From: Pseudomonas_S sp047607345 | Lineage (GTDB): Bacteria; Pseudomonadota; Gammaproteobacteria; Xanthomonadales; Xanthomonadaceae | DNA length: 36,027 nucleotides | Direction of reading: 5' to 3' | Assembly: GCA_047607345.1 (NCBI GenBank) | Contig: JASGDF010000201.1 | Location: 1 to 36,027 of the forward strand | In this document: positions 31,564-36,027 of the stretch, piece after piece | Layout: each line of letters starts with the position of its first letter | Position numbering within the stretch: the stretch's first letter is position 1 | The notes under the pieces: generated by a model | Databases searched by the model: none | What the model was told of the DNA's origin: nothing | The model's input: the letters and a program-made list of their open reading frames with translations, nothing else | Made by a program: the position numbers and the translations under genes

Positions 31564-31674
31564 GCTGACGTTGATCCAGATACGGCCGTCGCGTCCCCGT
31601 CGTGGGGCGCGGCAAGGGCCGGTGTTGTCCCAGCTGTACCCATTGCCGTGATCCCTTTGGAGAGAGAGAGATCC

Positions 31675-34521
31675 ATGCCTGCCACCCTGCCATATCCTGG
31701 CCGCCTGAGTGCGGCCCTGTTGCTGGCGCTCGCCAGCCCGCTCGCCGCCCAGGCCCAGTCGTCATCCGATACCGACACCCATACGCTCGAGCAGGTCTCG
31801 GTCACCGGCTCGCGCATCAAGCGCACCGACATCGAGACCCAGTTGCCGATCACGGTATTGAAGAAGCAGCAGATCGAGGCCCTGGGCATCAGCTCGGCCG
31901 AGCAATTGCTGATGTACCTCAACATTGCTGGCAACGGCTCGGACAACCTGGCCAGCAACGCCGGCATCGTCTCCGGAGTGGACCAGCGTGGCAACAACGG
32001 CGTGTCCTCGGCCAACCTGCGCGGCCAGGGCGCCGATGCGACCCTGGTGCTGCTCAACGGCCGCCGGGTCGCCGCGCACGGACTCAAGGGCCGCGTGGTC
32101 GACCTCAACTCGATCCCGTTCGCGGCGATCGAGCGGGTCGAGGTGCTGCGCGACGGTGCCTCGGCGATCTACGGCACCGACGCGATCGGCGGGGTGATCA
32201 ACTTCATCACCCGCACCGACTACCAGGGCGTGGAGCTGTCGGCCTTCACCGACGTCACCGAGGCCGGTGGCGGCAACATCCACCGTGGCAGCGTGCTGGT
32301 TGGCGGCGGTGATCTGGACAGCGACGGCTGGAATGCGTTCGCCAGCTTCAGCTACAAGAAAAGCGAGATCCTGCGCGGTACCGACCGCGACTTCTCCAAC
32401 GCCTTCCAGCCGGAGCGGGGGCTGTCGCCGGACACCCGTGGCACCCCGTACGCGACCGTGGCCAACCGCGCCGGCTCGCTGATCGGCAGCGGCCTCACCG
32501 ACCCGGCCGACGGCTCCACCCAGCAGTACATCAACGCGCTCAACCTGCCTGGCGCCAGCGGCTGCGAGAGCGGCGGCGCGCTGATGGGGCCCTACGACTA
32601 CCAGCTGTGGGGCGTGAGCAGCGCGCGCTATGCCTGCGCCTACGACTACCCGGCCGCGGCGGTGATCCAGCAGCCGCTGGAAAGCAAGGACGTGATCGGC
32701 CGCGCCACCTTCAGGATCTCCGACCGCCATCGCGCCTACGTCGAGTTCGTCGGTTCGGACGTGGATGCGATCAAGAGTTTCGAGCCCTACCAGATCACAC
32801 CGAACTCCACCTTCGATGCCAGCACCTGGTACCCGAGCACCGGCGAGGCCTACGACACGATCTACCAGGCACTGGCGGGCTACTTCGGCGCCGACCAGCT
32901 GAACTACGGTTCCCCGATCGCCTATCGCTGGCGCTGCATGGCCTGCGGCAGCCGCCAGATCGCCACCAGCACCAAGACTTACCGGTTGCTGGTCGGCTTC
33001 GAGGGCGAGATCGGCAGCTGGAACTACGACGCGGGTATCTCGCGCGCGTCGAGCAAGTCCACGTCCCGATTGCTGAGTGGCTACTACTACACCGACCAGC
33101 TCAAGGCGCTGCTCGGCAGCGGCCTGCTCAACCCGTTCCTGGCCGACGGCCAGGCGCAGTCGCAGGCGGCGCTGGATGCGCTGGCCGCGGCCTCGGCCAG
33201 TGGCGTGACGCTGTACGGCGGCGAATCGGTGACGACCACGATCGATGCCAGCGTCTCCGGCGGGCTGGGCTTCAGCCTGCCCGGCGGCGAGGTGCAGCTG
33301 GCCACCGGTCTCGATTTGCGCCGCGAGGAGTACAACTTCGACGGCAACAGCGCGGCCGAGAGCGATGGCATCTACCTGGCCCCGTTCGACAACGGCAACA
33401 TCCTCCGGAACGTCAGCCGCGACACCAAGGCGGTGTTCGCCGAACTGTATCTGCCGGTGCTGGACAGCCTGGATGTGACCCTGGCCGGCCGCTACGACCA
33501 TTACGAGGGCTTCGGCGCGACCACCAATCCGAAGTTCTCGTTCAAGTGGCAGCCGCTGGGGGCGCTGGCCTTCCGCGGCGCCTACAGCACCGGCTTCAAG
33601 GTGCCGACCTTCAACCAGCTGTACTACGGGGTGTCCGAGACCGCGTACACCGGCCTGGACCTGGCCGATCCGGCCAGCTGTCCCGGCGGCGTGGCCGATT
33701 CGAGCACGCCCGGCTGCGAGGCGATCCAGCCCAACCTGATCACCGGCGGCAAGACCGATCTCAAGCCGGAGACCTCGCGGCAAAAGAGCCTGGGCGTGGT
33801 GATCGCGCCGACCGACTGGTTCAACCTGAGCGTGGACTGGTGGGAGATCGAGCGCGAGAACACCATTCGCGCCGGCATCTCGATCGACACCCTGATCGCC
33901 AACTACGCGACCTTCGCGGAGAACTTCATCCGCGACGACAGCGGTCAGATCGTCGCGATCGACCAGCGCTACATCAATTCCGGCGGCAGCCTGATGCGTG
34001 GCATCGAACTGGATGCCAACGCGGTGGTCGCCGATTTCCACGGCGGCACGCTGAGCTTCCATCTCAACGGCAGCTACCTGGACACCTACCGCACCAAGGA
34101 CCTGGAGACGCTGCCGTACAGCGACAACCTGGTCGGCGAGTACGTGCGCTACTACAGCCTGCCGATCCGCTGGAAACACACCTTCGACGTGTCCTACCGC
34201 AACGGCCACTGGACCCACACGTTGACCCAGGTCTATCGCGGCGGCTACAAGGACGAGGTGCCGGTGAGCGTGAGCAACGGCACTTATGTGCCCTCGGCCT
34301 GGAATCCCGACGTGTCCAGCTACACGACCTACAACTACAGTGTCAGCTACACGGGGCTGGAAAGGCTGCGGCTGACCTTCGGCGTCAGGAACGTGCTCGA
34401 CACCGATCCGCCGTTCACCGCGCACATGAACGACTATGCCGCCGGTGCCGGCTGGGAGACCCGTGTGGCCGACCCGCGCGGGCGTTCCTACAACTTGCTG
34501 GCGGAGTACAAGTTCAGGTGA
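31675..34521 (+). CDS. TonB-dependent outer-membrane receptor
   Basis: The 948-residue protein begins with a signal peptide (cleavage near AQA-QSS, residue 27) and a TonB-box-like LEQVSVTGSRI. The plug domain (about residues 55-175) has ANLRGQGADATLVLLNGRRV and ERVEVLRDGASAIYGTDAIGGVINFIT, both classic. The rest is a 22-strand-type barrel with paired cysteines in long loops, and ends LLAEYKFR, so the last residue is Arg and not the usual Phe. Purine-rich GGAGAGAGAGAG lies just before the ATG at 31675; an earlier in-frame ATG at 31534 would bury the signal peptide. Such receptors import siderophores, sugars or peptides. Its divergent neighbours suggest murein-type or other peptides (inference). 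Confidence 0.95.
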   Translation: MPATLPYPGRLSAALLLALASPLAAQAQSSSDTDTHTLEQVSVTGSRIKRTDIETQLPITVLKKQQIEALGISSAEQLLMYLNIAGNGSDNLASNAGIVSGVDQRGNNGVSSANLRGQGADATLVLLNGRRVAAHGLKGRVVDLNSIPFAAIERVEVLRDGASAIYGTDAIGGVINFITRTDYQGVELSAFTDVTEAGGGNIHRGSVLVGGGDLDSDGWNAFASFSYKKSEILRGTDRDFSNAFQPERGLSPDTRGTPYATVANRAGSLIGSGLTDPADGSTQQYINALNLPGASGCESGGALMGPYDYQLWGVSSARYACAYDYPAAAVIQQPLESKDVIGRATFRISDRHRAYVEFVGSDVDAIKSFEPYQITPNSTFDASTWYPSTGEAYDTIYQALAGYFGADQLNYGSPIAYRWRCMACGSRQIATSTKTYRLLVGFEGEIGSWNYDAGISRASSKSTSRLLSGYYYTDQLKALLGSGLLNPFLADGQAQSQAALDALAAASASGVTLYGGESVTTTIDASVSGGLGFSLPGGEVQLATGLDLRREEYNFDGNSAAESDGIYLAPFDNGNILRNVSRDTKAVFAELYLPVLDSLDVTLAGRYDHYEGFGATTNPKFSFKWQPLGALAFRGAYSTGFKVPTFNQLYYGVSETAYTGLDLADPASCPGGVADSSTPGCEAIQPNLITGGKTDLKPETSRQKSLGVVIAPTDWFNLSVDWWEIERENTIRAGISIDTLIANYATFAENFIRDDSGQIVAIDQRYINSGGSLMRGIELDANAVVADFHGGTLSFHLNGSYLDTYRTKDLETLPYSDNLVGEYVRYYSLPIRWKHTFDVSYRNGHWTHTLTQVYRGGYKDEVPVSVSNGTYVPSAWNPDVSSYTTYNYSVSYTGLERLRLTFGVRNVLDTDPPFTAHMNDYAAGAGWETRVADPRGRSYNLLAEYKFR

Positions 34522-34665
34522 GCGCACCACGGGCCTGGATCGGGATGCGTGCGTCGCGGCATCGTCTCGCCGCTCCCGCGCAGAGCCTGCCCACGCGGGC
34601 ACCAGGGCAGTGGCATGCCTGGACCGACGTGGGCGGCTCCAGGCCTGCGCGCCCAACGATTGTCC

Positions 34666-34749
34666 CGTCATCCCCGCGAAGGCGGGGATCCAGCGACTTT
34701 CCTGCATGCCGCGGCAAGCCACTGGGCTCCCGCCTGCGCGGGAGCGACG
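34666..34749. repeat. Two-hairpin composite repeat, copy 2
   Basis: This copy is in the opposite orientation to 12261-12345. Hairpin ATCCCCGC/GCGGGGAT with loop GAAG is followed by a 36-bp spacer and hairpin GCTCCCGC/GCGGGAGC. It differs from copy 1 by only a few bases and a short gap. It fills much of the 266-bp gap between the receptor and the serine hydrolase. Confidence 0.8.
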
Positions 34750-34769
34750 ATCCAGATTGTCCCGTACAG

Positions 34770-34792
34770 CCTCGCGCTTTCGCGAGGATGAC
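34770..34792 (+). repeat. Degenerate hairpin repeat that reaches the start codon
   Basis: CCTCGCG-CTTT-CGCGAGG (34770-34787) is a 7-bp stem followed at once by ATGAC. Dispersed units in this window end in GGGAATGACG or GGGGATGACG, so the ATG at 34788 is the ATG of the repeat tail. A short AGG touches the start codon, so the ribosome-binding site is also unusual. The hairpin could hide or expose the start. Confidence 0.55.
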
Positions 34793-36027
34793 AGCCAGGA
34801 TCCTGTCGCTCGCGCTCGGCCTGCTTGGGCTGTCCCCGGCCATCGCCGCGCCGGTGGCGCGCGCCCAGATCGACGCGGCCTTCGACTACGTGTTCTCGCA
34901 TTACCGGTTGCCTGGCCTTGCGCTGGGCGTGATCGAGGACGGGCAGGTGGTGTACATGCGCACCGCCGGCGAGCGCGTGGCCGGCGGCGGCCAGCCGATC
35001 GATGCTGACACGCTGTTCAAGATCGCCTCCAACAGCAAGGCGATGACCACCGGGGTGCTGGCGCGGTTGGTCGACCAGGGGCGGCTGGCCTGGGACGACC
35101 CGGTGATCAAGTACCTGCCGCGCTTCCGCATGTACGACCCGTGGGTGACGCGCAACCTCCAGGTGCGCGACCTGCTCGTCCACAACAGCGGCCTGGGCCT
35201 GGGCGCGGGCGACCTGATGCTGTGGCCGGAACCGAACGACTTCACCCGCGCCGACATCCTTGCCGGACTGGGCTACCTCAAGCCGACCCACAGCTTCCGA
35301 GCGCACTATGCCTACGACAACCTGCTGTACGTGGTCGCCGGCGAGGTCGCCGCCGCGGCGGGCGGCAAGCCCTACGAGCAATTGGTGCGCGAGCAGCTGT
35401 TCGGCCCGCTCGGGATGAGCCGCTGCCAGGTCGGCGGCTGGGATCGCGACGCGGTCGGCAATGTCGCCCAGCCGCACATGCGCGATGGCGAGCGCAACCT
35501 GCCGGTGCGCGAGGACGCCGCGCAGGTGCCCGATTCGCCATCGATGGCCGCCGGCGGCATCCGCTGCGGCCTGCGCGACATGCTGGCCTGGATGCAGCGT
35601 GCCTGGCTGGCACCGGATCCGGTCGCGCCGTGGCTGTCGCAGACCCAGCGCCAGGCGGTCTGGACGCTGGCCACGCCGATGCCGATCAGCGCGCGCATGC
35701 GCGACTGGGACGGGACGCGGATGTACGGCTATGGCTACGGCTGGCGCCTGTCCGACGTCGATGGTGTGTGGAAGGTCGCGCATACCGGCACGCTGGTGGG
35801 CATGTATTCGTCGCTGGTGCTGCTGCCGGACCGGCGCAGCGGCTTCGTGATCCTGATCAACGGCGAGAGTGCCGATGCGCGCGAGGTGCTCGGCGAGGCG
35901 CTGCTCAAGCGCTTCACCCGGCCGGATGCGCCGCAACTGGACGCGGCCCACTATGCCGGGTTGCTGGAGCGGGAGCAGGCGCAGGCCGCGCACCCGGCGT
36001 CGGTCGCGCGCGCGGCCGGCACTCCCG
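34788..36027 (+). CDS. Secreted serine hydrolase, class C beta-lactamase/S12 fold (3' partial)
   Basis: The frame runs from ATG 34788 through the right edge, giving at least 413 residues. It starts with a signal peptide (residues 1-20, likely cleavage at AIA-AP). Catalytic motifs of penicillin-binding/beta-lactamase-like hydrolases are all present: Ser81-x-x-Lys84 in IASNSKAMT, Tyr176-x-Asn178 in YAYDNLLY, and a late HTG in VAHTGTLVGMYS. Such proteins may be D,D-peptidases, D-aminopeptidases or esterases as well as beta-lactamases. Its place next to a receptor and murein-peptide genes favours a peptidase role (inference). No SD is visible at the normal distance, because the start codon lies in the tail of a dispersed repeat. 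The C-terminus is outside the window. Confidence 0.9.
   Translation, partial: MTARILSLALGLLGLSPAIAAPVARAQIDAAFDYVFSHYRLPGLALGVIEDGQVVYMRTAGERVAGGGQPIDADTLFKIASNSKAMTTGVLARLVDQGRLAWDDPVIKYLPRFRMYDPWVTRNLQVRDLLVHNSGLGLGAGDLMLWPEPNDFTRADILAGLGYLKPTHSFRAHYAYDNLLYVVAGEVAAAAGGKPYEQLVREQLFGPLGMSRCQVGGWDRDAVGNVAQPHMRDGERNLPVREDAAQVPDSPSMAAGGIRCGLRDMLAWMQRAWLAPDPVAPWLSQTQRQAVWTLATPMPISARMRDWDGTRMYGYGYGWRLSDVDGVWKVAHTGTLVGMYSSLVLLPDRRSGFVILINGESADAREVLGEALLKRFTRPDAPQLDAAHYAGLLEREQAQAAHPASVARAAGTP

Noticed and set aside
31327..31674. Riboswitch in the receptor leader
   Set aside because: Two hairpins are present but no recognisable cobalamin, TPP, FMN or other conserved core.
31762..34722. A 986-codon minus-strand frame opposite the TonB receptor
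   Set aside because: The receptor on the plus strand has a signal peptide, plug and barrel motifs; the antisense product has none.
1..36027. tRNA, rRNA, phage, restriction or toxin-antitoxin genes
   Set aside because: None could be recognised by eye; the only mobile-type signals are short repeats and the 12235-12461 segment.

Overview
This GC-rich window reads as chromosome of a gammaproteobacterium of the Xanthomonadaceae/Lysobacteraceae type (Lysobacter, Luteimonas or Pseudoxanthomonas are plausible). The evidence is the cytochrome oxidase assembly gene order, the rpsU-yqeY-dnaG neighbourhood opposite tsaD, GTGG/GTAG-headed REP palindromes containing CTTCAG..CTGAAG, and xanthomonad-style TonB receptors. 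No rRNA, tRNA, phage or transposase gene was seen. Genus assignment is inference.

Positions 1-5414 hold the distal part of an aa3-type cytochrome c oxidase locus: the tail of a tiny membrane protein, ctaG (copper insertion), ctaE (subunit III), a reverse-strand twin-transmembrane protein, a SURF1 protein, a Sco-like protein with degenerate metal ligands, ctaA and ctaB (heme O/A synthesis). Positions 5508-12129 are a tight three-gene unit: a transglutaminase-DUF2126 (putative amidoligase) fusion, a circularly permuted ATP-grasp-alpha-E fusion, and a second transglutaminase-like protein. A second locus at 20651-23040 has ATP-grasp and alpha-E as separate, overlapping genes. Together they form an uncharacterised peptide-ligation/peptidase-type system and are among the least understood genes here.

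Positions 12130-12491 are a repeat cluster that looks like a 227-bp MITE-like insertion splitting a dispersed hairpin repeat. On the minus strand from 18866 down to 12492 lie rpsU, yqeY, yihY-like, dnaG, an SBF-like transporter and a thioredoxin-domain lipoprotein. Divergent from rpsU are tsaD and folB. A GH3 beta-glucosidase (bglX-like, no signal peptide) follows at 23271-25448.

Positions 25648-36027 look like a dedicated murein-peptide (or related peptide) acquisition locus. A minus-strand run encodes, in transcription order, a secreted SH3/NlpC-P60 peptidase, an L-Ala-D/L-Glu-type dipeptide epimerase, an RpiR-family regulator with an atypical SIS domain, an L,D-transpeptidase-like YkuD protein and an APC permease. 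Divergently lie a TonB-dependent receptor and a class-C-beta-lactamase-like serine hydrolase, which runs off the window. The divergent intergenic region carries two near-identical 12-bp palindromic boxes about 82 bp apart, one of them on the -10 of the predicted receptor promoter. They are good candidates for the operator of this locus. The overall model, outer-membrane import, periplasmic trimming, inner-membrane uptake and cytoplasmic epimerisation under one regulator, is inferred from domain content and gene order.
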